DNA from: Bacteroidetes bacterium UBA1941
GTDB lineage: Bacteria > Bacteroidota > Bacteroidia > Chitinophagales > LD1
Assembly (NCBI GenBank): GCA_002336805.1
Contig: DDEZ01000008.1
Coordinates: forward strand, 76,885-140,884
Direction of reading: 5' to 3'
Length of the DNA stretch: 64,000 bases
Of the stretch, positions 16,741-24,253 are shown one piece after another (position 1 is the stretch's first letter; the number at the start of each line of letters is the position of its first letter). Made by a program: the position numbers and the translations under genes. The notes under the pieces were generated by a model, which saw only the letters and a program-made list of their open reading frames with translations, did no database searches and was not told the DNA's origin.

Positions 16741-17445
16741 ATGAAACAGAAAATAGTAGTTCTGACAGGTGCAGGCATTAGCGCCGAGAGTGGTATCCAG
16801 ACCTTCCGGGGGCAGGATGGCCTCTGGGAGGGGCATCGGATAGAGGATGTGGCCTCACCTGAGGGCTGGCGCCGAAACCGCGACCTGGTACTGGATTTCT
16901 ACAACAAGCGCCGCCGCCAGCTCCACGAGGTAGCCCCCAATGAAGGCCACAAAGCGCTGGTAGACCTGGAGCAGCACTATGACGTGACCATCATCACCCA
17001 GAATGTAGATGACCTGCATGAGCGCGCAGGCTCCTCGCATATCATCCATCTGCACGGGGAGTTATTTAAGGTGCGCAGCTCATTGGACGAGTCTTTGGTA
17101 TACGACTGGACGGGTGACCTGAATATCGGCGACAAATGTGAGCGGGGTTCGCAGCTGCGACCTCACATTGTATGGTTTGGAGAGATGGTGCCTATGATAG
17201 CCGTAGCGCAGGAGATAGCCGCGCAGGCAGCTATCTTCATCGTGATCGGGACCTCACTGGTGGTTTATCCAGCTGCCGGCCTGCTGCACTACGCTCCCCG
17301 TGACAGCCGCAAGTTCCTGATCGATCCCTTCGCAGATTCTCTCGGCACGTCCGGCATCCCGCATCTGCGCACTATCACGGCGCCGGCTACCCGTGGCGTA
17401 CCTGACGTTGTTCGACTATTGTTAGACGAGGCGGACGGCCTTTGA
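16741..17445 (+). CDS. cobB: sirtuin, NAD-dependent protein deacylase
   Basis: 234 residues. The NAD-binding signature VVLTGAGISAESGIQTFRG is at residues 6-24, TQNVDDLHERAG at about 84-95, and the catalytic His at 105 in IHLHGELF. The Tyr54-x-x-Arg57 pair (YNKR) is the class III feature that favours succinyl and malonyl lysine. The zinc-binding region has eroded: by memory E. coli CobB has Cys at the start of this loop and in KCHCC, whereas here only the single Cys of DKCERG remains. It therefore probably folds without zinc. Next gene, nitronate monooxygenase, starts 59 bp later with its own promoter. Confidence 0.9.
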   Translation: MKQKIVVLTGAGISAESGIQTFRGQDGLWEGHRIEDVASPEGWRRNRDLVLDFYNKRRRQLHEVAPNEGHKALVDLEQHYDVTIITQNVDDLHERAGSSHIIHLHGELFKVRSSLDESLVYDWTGDLNIGDKCERGSQLRPHIVWFGEMVPMIAVAQEIAAQAAIFIVIGTSLVVYPAAGLLHYAPRDSRKFLIDPFADSLGTSGIPHLRTITAPATRGVPDVVRLLLDEADGL

Positions 17446-17468
17446 TACCTGCCGTTGGCTTATATCCC

Positions 17469-17498
17469 TTTGGCACTTTACGGCTTATCTTATATTTT
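17469..17498 (+). promoter_or_regulatory. promoter of the nitronate monooxygenase gene
   Basis: TTTG (17469-17472), 18-base spacer, TATATTTT (17491-17498): seven of eight -7 positions. Expected transcription start is at or a few bases before the ATG at 17505, so the messenger would be nearly leaderless. Confidence 0.5.
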
Positions 17499-17504
17499 CG
17501 GTCC

Positions 17505-18461
17505 ATGCAAAAGATCGATACAGCGCTCACCCGGATGCTCCATCTGGACTATCCTATTATTATGGCACCTATGTTTCTGGTGTCTAATGCCAGAATGGTC
17601 GTAGAGGCCTGCCGCTCCGGCATAGCCGGCTCTGTACCTGCGCTCAACTATCGGTCGGATGCAGACTTTCGCAAGGCGCTGGATGAGATCAAAGCTGGTG
17701 TAGGTGACCGCGCCTACGGCATCAATCTCATTGTCAATAAATCTAATATCCGCTTTGAAGAGCAACTCAAAACCTGTGTGGACTACAAGGTGCCTTTCAT
17801 CATCACCTCACTCGGTAGTCCGCAGCGCACCATAGAGGCCTGCAAGCCACTTGGCATCAAGGTGTTTTGCGATGTAGTGGATGTAGCCTATGCCAAAAAG
17901 GTAGAAGAACTGGGCGCAGACGCCGTGATAGCGGTAAATAATGAAGCTGGTGGCCACGCAGGCGATATGAGCCCTGAGCAACTGCTCCCGCTGCTGGTCA
18001 AAGCCTGCACGATACCGGTGATCTCTGCTGGTGGTGTGGGCAATCGCAAAGGCCTGGATCGCATGCTCTCACTAGGCGCGGCTGGTGTATCTGTAGGTAG
18101 TCCGTTCATAGCCTCTCTGGAGGCTCCGGTATCCAATGAATACAAGAATGCTATAGTAGAATACGGAGAGAAGGATATCGTACGCACTACGAAACTCTCA
18201 GGCACACCGTGCACCGTGATCAATACCCCATATGTACAGCAACTCGGCCTCGATCAAAACTGGCTGGAGAAGATGCTCTCCCGCAATAAGAGCCTGAAGA
18301 AGTATGTCAAGATGCTTACCTTCTACAAGGGTATGAAAGCGCTGGAAAAAGCGGCTTTCAGCGCCACCTATCAGTCATATTGGTGTGCCGGCAAATCCAT
18401 AGAGCATGTGAGCGCGATCAAACCTGTAGCCGAGATCACAAAAGATCTCGTAGAGGCTTAG
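17505..18461 (+). CDS. nitronate monooxygenase / 2-nitropropane dioxygenase family FMN protein
   Basis: 318 residues from the ATG at 17505. A frame open from 17442 would add 21 residues and overlap the sirtuin stop, but the promoter and the family start (MQKIDTALTRMLHLDYPIIMAPM) favour 17505. FMN-barrel features: IIMAPM, YGINLIVNKSN, ITSLGSPQ, VNNEAGGHAGDM and PVISAGGVGNRKGLD with the phosphate-binding Gly loop that follows. The family oxidises propionate-3-nitronate and similar compounds or serves other FMN roles; substrate not evident. Confidence 0.92.
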   Translation: MQKIDTALTRMLHLDYPIIMAPMFLVSNARMVVEACRSGIAGSVPALNYRSDADFRKALDEIKAGVGDRAYGINLIVNKSNIRFEEQLKTCVDYKVPFIITSLGSPQRTIEACKPLGIKVFCDVVDVAYAKKVEELGADAVIAVNNEAGGHAGDMSPEQLLPLLVKACTIPVISAGGVGNRKGLDRMLSLGAAGVSVGSPFIASLEAPVSNEYKNAIVEYGEKDIVRTTKLSGTPCTVINTPYVQQLGLDQNWLEKMLSRNKSLKKYVKMLTFYKGMKALEKAAFSATYQSYWCAGKSIEHVSAIKPVAEITKDLVEA

Positions 18462-18481
18462 TGAGGCTCAATAGGAGCGGA

Positions 18482-19675
18482 TCAATGTCCTATGGTAGGC
18501 AGCATACCACGTACGCCCATATCCACTACATTCTCTCCGCTTAGCGGGTCCCACTTGCCATTACCATTCAGGTCTTGCCATTCGAAGCTTTTATTGGTAG
18601 ATAGTCCTACTGTCACCACGATATCCTGCGTTTCATTACCGGTGATGACCAGGCTGCCAGACTGAAAGGCGGCAGTGACCACACAAGAACCCGCTGGGAT
18701 GGGAGATGTCGCAAAAAGCGGATTCACGACTGTAGTAGAGGCAGCCTGTCCGGTCTGGGTATATACCTGAGAATATCCATAAGCAGGCAGGTCTATTTTC
18801 TCTTCTGCGCCCCAATACCCTTGCAGTTTGTTTCCATTGACAGTGACCGACTGCGTATTAATAACGTAGCTGGAAAGGAAGGTATTATAACCTACGAAAC
18901 TTGCAATCGTACATGGGAAATCCTGATGAATAGGCACCGCTACTGAGTTATAGTAGAGCGTAGTATCTACTCTGAATGTCACATCATAATTCTGATACGC
19001 CAGTGACACCCGCAGGTATTGATAGGAACCAGCCGGTACACTGTCCAGCTCTACAGAGTAAATGATATCTCCTGTATTTCCCTTGGCCTCCTGAGTAAAA
19101 TCTATTGCAGATGCCCCTCCTGCAGTGGTTGTGGCTGTTTTGTAGAGTACAGCACCGGCGCCCAGTGCTGTGTTGGCATTTTGCGCCAGCTCGATATAGT
19201 GCGACGCCATAATGTGAAACATAGGGCTTTGTCCCGCATGTCCGGATGGAAGTGTAGACGCATTGCCAAAGTTATCCAGTCTGGCCTGAGTGGAGTCCAT
19301 TTTATATTTGAAGATGAGGCGTGGATGATAAGTGTTTATCGTAAAGGTCAGACTATTCGATACTTTGACACCTGTGGCAACGGATACCGCAGCGGAGCCT
19401 GCCGTGCTGACATCAGCCGCAGTAATTGCAGCCTTCAATTGTGTACTACTTATAAACGTGGTAGGGCGCTGAGTTCCGTTCCACGTCACGATTGATTGTC
19501 CTGATACAAAATTGGCTCCTGTCACAGTCAGGTCAAACGCCGGACTTCCCGCAGTTATAGAGGCAGGGCTAAGAGATGATATGGTCAACTCTGAACTGGA
19601 TGCAGAGTCTTTTTTACAAGAAGTAAGCATCAATATAAGTGACAGGACGGTGCCTATGATGATACTGTTACGCAT
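18482..19675 (-). CDS. lipoprotein with IPT/TIG domain
   Basis: 397 residues from the ATG at 19675. An open frame extends 17 codons further, but the ATG starts a lipoprotein signal (MRNSIIIGTVLSLILMLTSC) and the promoter just upstream would place the longer start outside the transcript. Residues about 27-115 form one IPT/TIG immunoglobulin-like domain (ISSLSPASITAGSPAFDLTV). The C-terminal third contains a Ca-loop-like DLNGNGKWDP. The protein should sit in the outer membrane; no enzyme motif is visible, so a binding or structural role is the best guess. Confidence 0.85.
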   Translation of the reverse strand: MRNSIIIGTVLSLILMLTSCKKDSASSSELTISSLSPASITAGSPAFDLTVTGANFVSGQSIVTWNGTQRPTTFISSTQLKAAITAADVSTAGSAAVSVATGVKVSNSLTFTINTYHPRLIFKYKMDSTQARLDNFGNASTLPSGHAGQSPMFHIMASHYIELAQNANTALGAGAVLYKTATTTAGGASAIDFTQEAKGNTGDIIYSVELDSVPAGSYQYLRVSLAYQNYDVTFRVDTTLYYNSVAVPIHQDFPCTIASFVGYNTFLSSYVINTQSVTVNGNKLQGYWGAEEKIDLPAYGYSQVYTQTGQAASTTVVNPLFATSPIPAGSCVVTAAFQSGSLVITGNETQDIVVTVGLSTNKSFEWQDLNGNGKWDPLSGENVVDMGVRGMLPTIGH

Positions 19676-19695
19676 GTAGTGTGTGGTTATAGAGC

Positions 19696-19725
19696 TCAAT
19701 ATTATACTTTCCCAGGGCATAAACA
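19696..19725 (-). promoter_or_regulatory. promoter of the IPT lipoprotein gene
   Basis: On the minus strand TTG (19723-19725), 19-base spacer, TAATATTG (19696-19703): seven of eight -7 positions. The TTG is the end of the T-tract of the terminator immediately upstream, so terminator and promoter overlap by two bases. Confidence 0.55.
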
Positions 19726-19753
19726 AAAAATCCCCCCGGCTCTGACCGGAGGG
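19724..19753 (-). terminator. orphan minus-strand terminator
   Basis: On the minus strand TCCCTCCGG (19753-19745) pairs with CCGGGGGGA (19738-19730) through one U-G pair, six-base loop, then TTTTTT. No coding gene on the minus strand lies upstream of it, because the neighbour is the plus-strand peroxiredoxin. Confidence 0.8.
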
Positions 19754-19817
19754 ACACCAAACCTAGTTTAACCCTTAAAACTAAACTCTGACTATAAGAC
19801 GTGCGAGATCGGCGTCA
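19724..19817 (-). ncRNA. candidate small RNA, about 90-95 nt
   Basis: The 250 bp upstream of the orphan terminator contain no minus-strand reading frame. On the minus strand TGGTTTTG (19824-19831) matches seven of eight -7 positions, with TTA 18 bases before it. A transcript from about 19817 would fold into a GACG/CGTC hairpin, a TAGTTT/AAACTA hairpin (19763-19782) and the terminator. The lipoprotein promoter begins only at the terminator, so this RNA is separate from that message. The family is unknown; sequence alone does not prove transcription. Confidence 0.35.
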
Positions 19818-19972
19818 CAGTTGCAAAACCATGTGGTTTAACGCATTATTAACGATTCTGACAATTACATGACATTTAACCATTTGGTATTACTTCACAT
19901 AATATTGATAATCAAACAAAAAGCAATCTAACAGTAACCATCGATGTTGATTTAAACAAAGGAAAATTATCC

Positions 19973-20001
19973 TTGTTTCTCCCTGCTAAAGCCTATTATT
20001 G
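19973..20001 (+). promoter_or_regulatory. promoter of the peroxiredoxin gene
   Basis: TTG (19973-19975), 18-base spacer, TATTATTG (19994-20001): seven of eight -7 positions. ATG follows 20 bp downstream. Confidence 0.5.
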
Positions 20002-20021
20002 CCATTCTAAACAACTAAACA

Positions 20022-20492
20022 ATGGCACTCACTCCCGGACAAAAAGCACCTGATTTTAAACTCTTCAACACAGAGAAAAAAGAGATCGCACTGGCTGACC
20101 TCAAAGGCAAGAATGTGATCCTCCATTTCTTCCCGCTGGCCTTTACAGGCGTATGCACCGCGCAGCTGTGCAATATGCGCGACAACCTCGACTACTACAC
20201 CGGCCACAATGCTGTGATACTCGGTGTATCTATTGATACTATCTTCACGCTGGAGCAATTTAAAAAGCAGCAGAATTACAACTTTGACCTACTCTCCGAT
20301 TTCAATAAGGAAATGATTCAGGCATATGACATGTATATCCCTGAGTTTGCCTTTGGCATGAAGGGAGTAGCTAAGCGTGGCGCTGTGGTGATAGATAAAG
20401 AAGGTACCATAGTGTATGCAGAAGAGACTGCCAATCCGGGCGTACAAGTGAACTTTGACGCGATCAAAGAAGCAGTAGAAAAACTGGGCTAA
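20022..20492 (+). CDS. peroxiredoxin, AhpC/TSA family (PrxQ/BCP-like)
   Basis: 156 residues forming one thioredoxin-fold peroxidase domain. The peroxidatic Cys45 is in FPLAFTGVCTAQLC; a second Cys at 50, five residues on, matches the resolving Cys of the atypical two-Cys PrxQ/BCP group. FNKEMIQAYDMY and KRGAVVIDKEGTIVY complete the family pattern. It reduces hydrogen peroxide and organic peroxides using thioredoxin. It is a single-gene transcript: own promoter and a strong terminator. Confidence 0.93.
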   Translation: MALTPGQKAPDFKLFNTEKKEIALADLKGKNVILHFFPLAFTGVCTAQLCNMRDNLDYYTGHNAVILGVSIDTIFTLEQFKKQQNYNFDLLSDFNKEMIQAYDMYIPEFAFGMKGVAKRGAVVIDKEGTIVYAEETANPGVQVNFDAIKEAVEKLG

Positions 20493-20512
20493 GCCAATTA
20501 TCATGACATTGC

Positions 20513-20545
20513 ATCGGCGTGGGCTATGGCTCACGCCGATTTTTC
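20513..20545 (+). terminator. terminator after the peroxiredoxin gene
   Basis: Stem ATCGGCGTG (20513-20521) / CACGCCGAT (20532-20540) with a further GC pair inside, then five T. Confidence 0.92.
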
Positions 20546-20587
20546 TATATTTACCGCCATTAATACAACGCTAATCATACTACATAT

Positions 20588-21892
20588 ATGGCATCTTATG
20601 AGCTGATCATGCCCAAAATGGGCGAAAGTATCACCGAGGCTACGATCCTGAAGTGGACTAAGAAAGAAGGCGATGCGATCAAAACCGACGAGGCTGTCCT
20701 TGAGATCGCTACGGATAAAGTAGACTCAGAAGTACCATCGCCCGTAGCAGGTACACTCGTAAAAATGCTCTACAAAGAAGGCGACGTAGTAGCAGTAGGC
20801 AAGGCCGTAGCGGTCATAGAGACAGGCGGCGGCGGAGCCTCGGCGTCTGCACCGGTAGTCACAGAGAAGGCAGCAACAACGACGACTGCATCTGTCAGCA
20901 AACCTGTACAGACCAATAGCGCTGCCGCAGGTGGTGACCGGTTCTACTCCCCACTGGTGCTCAATATAGCCCGCCAGGAGGGCATCTCTATGGCAGAGCT
21001 CGAATCCCTGCCCGGCACAGGTGCTGGTGGCCGTGTGACCAAAAAAGACATCCTCTCCTACGTAGAAAATCGCGGCAATGCGCCGGCCCAGCCAGCGCAA
21101 ACCGTGCAGCAGACCCCGGCACAGACACAGGCCGAAGCACCTAAACAAGAGGCAACGGTAGCCCCTGCCAAATCCTACTCCGGCAATGTAGAGATACAGG
21201 AGATGGACCGTATGCGCCGCCTCATAGCTGAGAATATGGTGCGCTCCAAGTCTACATCGGCACATGTCACCTCATTCGTAGAGGCCGATATGACCAACAT
21301 CGTAAACTGGCGCAATAAGATGAAGAAGAAGTTTCAGGACATGTATGGTGAGAATCTCACCTTCACTCCTATCTTCATAGAGGCTGTGACCAAAGCCCTC
21401 CGTGACTTCCCGCTGATCAATTCATCTATCGATGGCAATAACATCGTAGTCAAGAAAGATCTCAACATAGGTATGGCTGCCGCCCTGCCTTCGGGCAATC
21501 TGATCGTACCAGTGATCAAGAACGCTGACCTTCTCAACATAGTGGGTATCGCGAAAAAAGTAAACGACCTGGCCAGCCGCGCCCGTATCAATAAACTGAA
21601 ACCTGATGAGATCGAAGGTGGTACTTTCACGCTATCTAACGTGGGTACATTTGGCAATGTGATGGGCACACCTATCATCATGCAGCCGCAGGTCGCTATC
21701 CTCGCCGTAGGCGCTATCAAGAAGAAGCCTGTAGTGATCGAGACACCGGACGGTGATGTGATAGGCATCCGCCACATGATGTTCCTCTCCCACTCTTACG
21801 ATCACCGTATCGTAGATGGTGCGCTGGGTGGCTCTTTCGTACGCCGCGTAGCAGACTATCTGGAGAAGTGGGATGTGATCAGGGATATATAA
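20588..21892 (+). CDS. 2-oxo acid dehydrogenase complex E2, dihydrolipoamide acyltransferase
   Basis: 434 residues. One lipoyl domain (residues 3-80) with the lipoylated Lys44 in EIATDKVDSEV, an Ala/Pro/Gln-rich linker, a peripheral subunit-binding domain (FYSPLVLNIARQEGIS and GRVTKKDI), a second flexible linker, and the acyltransferase core ending with SHSYDHRIVDGALGG, where the H-x3-D-G motif holds the catalytic His. It transfers the acyl group from lipoate to CoA in the pyruvate, 2-oxoglutarate or branched-chain complex. Which complex is not decided here, because E1 and E3 are not adjacent; the single lipoyl domain and linker fit a branched-chain or 2-oxoglutarate enzyme. Confidence 0.93.
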   Translation: MASYELIMPKMGESITEATILKWTKKEGDAIKTDEAVLEIATDKVDSEVPSPVAGTLVKMLYKEGDVVAVGKAVAVIETGGGGASASAPVVTEKAATTTTASVSKPVQTNSAAAGGDRFYSPLVLNIARQEGISMAELESLPGTGAGGRVTKKDILSYVENRGNAPAQPAQTVQQTPAQTQAEAPKQEATVAPAKSYSGNVEIQEMDRMRRLIAENMVRSKSTSAHVTSFVEADMTNIVNWRNKMKKKFQDMYGENLTFTPIFIEAVTKALRDFPLINSSIDGNNIVVKKDLNIGMAAALPSGNLIVPVIKNADLLNIVGIAKKVNDLASRARINKLKPDEIEGGTFTLSNVGTFGNVMGTPIIMQPQVAILAVGAIKKKPVVIETPDGDVIGIRHMMFLSHSYDHRIVDGALGGSFVRRVADYLEKWDVIRDI

Positions 21893-21942
21893 TTCCGACC
21901 CGGTATTGCTCAGGATAGCTAAAGCATCCTAAGAACATCATC

Positions 21943-22467
21943 TTACAAACTAACATCAGTATCCGGCTGCTGCATCAATTTCCTTATTACTACTGCTGCC
22001 ATGCCTATAAAGGAGCTGGTCGCCAGCATCTGAAGTACATCTGCTCCGGGCCAGTGCATGATATGATTTAGCGCTGCGAGTATCCAGCTACAAAAAAAGA
22101 TAACCTTGAGATTATCCAGCAGATCTTTTCGCGGTTTGAAGGCATAGCGCGCCGCATATATCACCATTAGTCCAGACAGCGATAGGATTAGCATCATGTT
22201 GGCTCCGGGCCAGTGCATTATTTTAAACATCGCCCCCACCAGCACTATCGGCAAACAGAGCAACATCAGTATATTATATGGTTTGGCGTCTGTGATGGAT
22301 CCATCGCGCAATATGATGATCAGTGTTATTACTTTGACCAGCCAGATCGCATTAGCCACTACTGGTAGCTTCCATATAGGGAGCGGAGCCAAGGATAATA
22401 TTACAGCTACTGCACCTAGACCTACGATTGCGGCCTTGATCTTATTGTTGGTATTTTCCATAGCCAT
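21943..22467 (-). CDS. GldL-like membrane protein with two HWPGA motifs
   Basis: 174 residues with about five hydrophobic segments. The segment GAMFKIMHWPGANMML (HWPGA at residues 85-89) is very like the first membrane hairpin of GldL, the motor protein of the type IX secretion system, and a second motif NHIMHWPGADVL follows at 138-142. GldK, GldM and GldN are not next to it and the cytoplasmic tail of GldL is missing. So it is a stand-alone relative with the membrane motif doubled. Whether it uses proton flow is unknown. It is divergent from dprA by 57 bp. Confidence 0.78.
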   Translation of the reverse strand: MAMENTNNKIKAAIVGLGAVAVILSLAPLPIWKLPVVANAIWLVKVITLIIILRDGSITDAKPYNILMLLCLPIVLVGAMFKIMHWPGANMMLILSLSGLMVIYAARYAFKPRKDLLDNLKVIFFCSWILAALNHIMHWPGADVLQMLATSSFIGMAAVVIRKLMQQPDTDVSL

Positions 22468-22524
22468 CCAAAGCTAAAACAATCCATTCTACATTATATT
22501 AGCCTTCTCACATATTTCTTTGTT

Positions 22525-23634
22525 TTGGACACTACTGACTCTACACTCTTACATACTATAGCCCTGACCCTGGTGCCGGACATCGGCAGCGTGCTGGCGC
22601 AGAATCTCATAGCCTACTGCGGCAGCGCAGCGGAGGTATTCAAATGCTCTAAGAAGAAACTCCTCACCATACCCCAGATCGGCGAGGAGCGGGCAAACAG
22701 TATCCTCTCTGCAGACGTCATGCGTGATGCCGAAGCAGAATTGAAATTTATCCAGGATTACAAGATACAGCCGCTCATCTACACGGATGCGGCCTACCCG
22801 CAGCGACTGCGCGACTGCAATGACCTGCCTATCATCCTGTACTACCGCGGTACTGCAGATCTCAACGCATCCAAGGTAGTGAGTGTAGTCGGCACCCGTC
22901 ATATCACCGACTATGGCAAGGAGTTCACAAAGAGGTTTATAGAAGAACTCGGCGATCAGAATATATTGGTGGTCAGTGGCCTCGCCTACGGCATAGATGT
23001 AGCCGCCCACCAGGCAGCACTGGACCATAAGATGAATACCGTAGGCGTGCTGGCCCATGGTCTGAATACGATCTATCCCGCGCAGCACAAGAATGTAGCC
23101 AGACGTATGACGGAGCAGGGCGGCCTGCTCACAGAGTACACCTCCAGTCATGAAATGTCTCCGGGCAATTTCCCTGCGCGCAACCGCATAGTAGCGGGCA
23201 TGGCAGACGCTACAGTAGTCATAGAGAGCGCCGCCAAAGGTGGCGCCCTGATCACAGCAGGCATAGCCAATACATACAACAAAGAGGTCTTTGCCATACC
23301 TGGTCGCGTAGGTGATAAGTATAGCGCCGGATGCAACTTCCTGATCCGCACTTTCAAGGCTACCATGATAGAAAGTGCTGCACAGTTTCTCGATGCTATG
23401 AACTGGCAGAACAATGCGACACCCAAAAAACGCAAAGCACAACTCTCCCTGCATCTCTCCCCGCAGGAGCAGAAGATATACCAGCTGCTCTCTCAGGAGG
23501 AGCTGGAGATAGACCGCCTGGTGCTCCTCTCTGAGATGAGCGGTGGCGAGATAGCAGCCATTTTGCTGGAGATGGAGATGAATGGCATGGTACTCTCCCT
23601 GCCCGGCAAGAGATATAAACTCGTTAACGCCTGA
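22525..23634 (+). CDS. dprA: DNA-processing protein DprA
   Basis: 369 residues starting at a TTG (22525); the next Met is inside the N-terminal helical domain, so TTG is the only sensible start. An N-terminal helix-hairpin region is followed by the Rossmann fold: VVSVVGTRHITDYG, VVSGLAYGIDVAAHQ, GVLAHGLNTIYPAQH, PARNRIVAGMAD and SAAKGGALITAG, then a C-terminal winged-helix. It protects incoming single strands and loads RecA in natural transformation. A TTTCTTTG element directly before the start suggests a short or absent leader. Confidence 0.95.
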   Translation: MDTTDSTLLHTIALTLVPDIGSVLAQNLIAYCGSAAEVFKCSKKKLLTIPQIGEERANSILSADVMRDAEAELKFIQDYKIQPLIYTDAAYPQRLRDCNDLPIILYYRGTADLNASKVVSVVGTRHITDYGKEFTKRFIEELGDQNILVVSGLAYGIDVAAHQAALDHKMNTVGVLAHGLNTIYPAQHKNVARRMTEQGGLLTEYTSSHEMSPGNFPARNRIVAGMADATVVIESAAKGGALITAGIANTYNKEVFAIPGRVGDKYSAGCNFLIRTFKATMIESAAQFLDAMNWQNNATPKKRKAQLSLHLSPQEQKIYQLLSQEELEIDRLVLLSEMSGGEIAAILLEMEMNGMVLSLPGKRYKLVNA

Positions 23635-23652
23635 CACCTTATCTTTACCTCT

Positions 23653-24201
23653 ATGGCCTCTGCGTTTTCACATGCTGTCGCTTCTCTCGCCATAGGCCGT
23701 GTCACGCCTTTAGCCCGTGATTGGCGCTTTTGGCTCATAGGCGCTGTCGGAGCAGCCATACCTGATCTCGATGCGCTGGGCTATTGGGCTGGTGTACCAT
23801 ATGACTCTATGTGGGGCCATAGGGGCATTACCCATTCCTTTTTCTTCGCTGCTTTGTACAGCATTGTTGCTATACTGCTGTTTTACCGGTCAGGCAGTAT
23901 AGATTTTCGTACGAGGACTATACTCTTCATATCCTTCTTTGCCTCCGTGTCATCTCACGCACTGCTGGATGCCTGTACTACAGGCGGTCTCGGCGTCGAT
24001 CTTTTTGCTCCGTTTCACGATCAGCGCTACTTTCTACCCTGGCAGGTGATCCGCGTCTCTCCTATCAGCGTCACCCAGTTTTTCTCACAGTGGGGCCTGA
24101 GGGTTTTGGCCAGTGAGTTTCTGTGGATCTGGATTCCGACCATTATAGTATTCGTACTGGCAGGGATATGGGACAAACTGAGAGACCGGCAGAGCATTTA
24201 G
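23653..24201 (+). CDS. YdjM-family membrane-bound metal-dependent hydrolase
   Basis: 182 residues with about five hydrophobic segments. The family motifs are visible: ASAFSHAVASLAIG, AIPDLDALGYW, MWGHRGITHSF and SHALLDACTTGG, whose His and Asp residues would coordinate metal in the membrane. E. coli YdjM is LexA-controlled; nothing like a LexA box was searched here. Starts 18 bp after dprA, with which it may share a transcript. Confidence 0.88.
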   Translation: MASAFSHAVASLAIGRVTPLARDWRFWLIGAVGAAIPDLDALGYWAGVPYDSMWGHRGITHSFFFAALYSIVAILLFYRSGSIDFRTRTILFISFFASVSSHALLDACTTGGLGVDLFAPFHDQRYFLPWQVIRVSPISVTQFFSQWGLRVLASEFLWIWIPTIIVFVLAGIWDKLRDRQSI

Positions 24202-24205
24202 CCTC

Positions 24206-24236
24206 TTGACTACTATCGCCTTTTAGTATAGATTTG
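24206..24236 (+). promoter_or_regulatory. promoter of the TMTC-like gene
   Basis: TTG (24206-24208), 20-base spacer, TAGATTTG (24229-24236): perfect -7 element, start near 24243, GTG start codon at 24254. Confidence 0.75.
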
Positions 24237-24253
24237 ACCAAAATGTAAAGCCC

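Larger units (their letters stand above)
19676..20021. other. intergenic region between IPT lipoprotein and peroxiredoxin
   Basis: 346 bp. Holds the lipoprotein promoter, the orphan terminator and small-RNA candidate on the minus strand, an AT-rich middle part (19830-19960) with no frame or repeat I can name, and the peroxiredoxin promoter on the plus strand. Confidence 0.7.

Noticed and set aside
19724..19753. Attenuator in the leader of the IPT lipoprotein gene
   Set aside because: The promoter TTG-N19-TAATATTG lies at and downstream of the T-run, so the terminator is not part of that leader; a separate small RNA is the better reading.
22549..23637. 362-residue frame opposite dprA
   Set aside because: Antisense shadow of a clear DprA; its translation has no fold, is rich in Cys/Tyr/Arg and arises from codon bias on the other strand.
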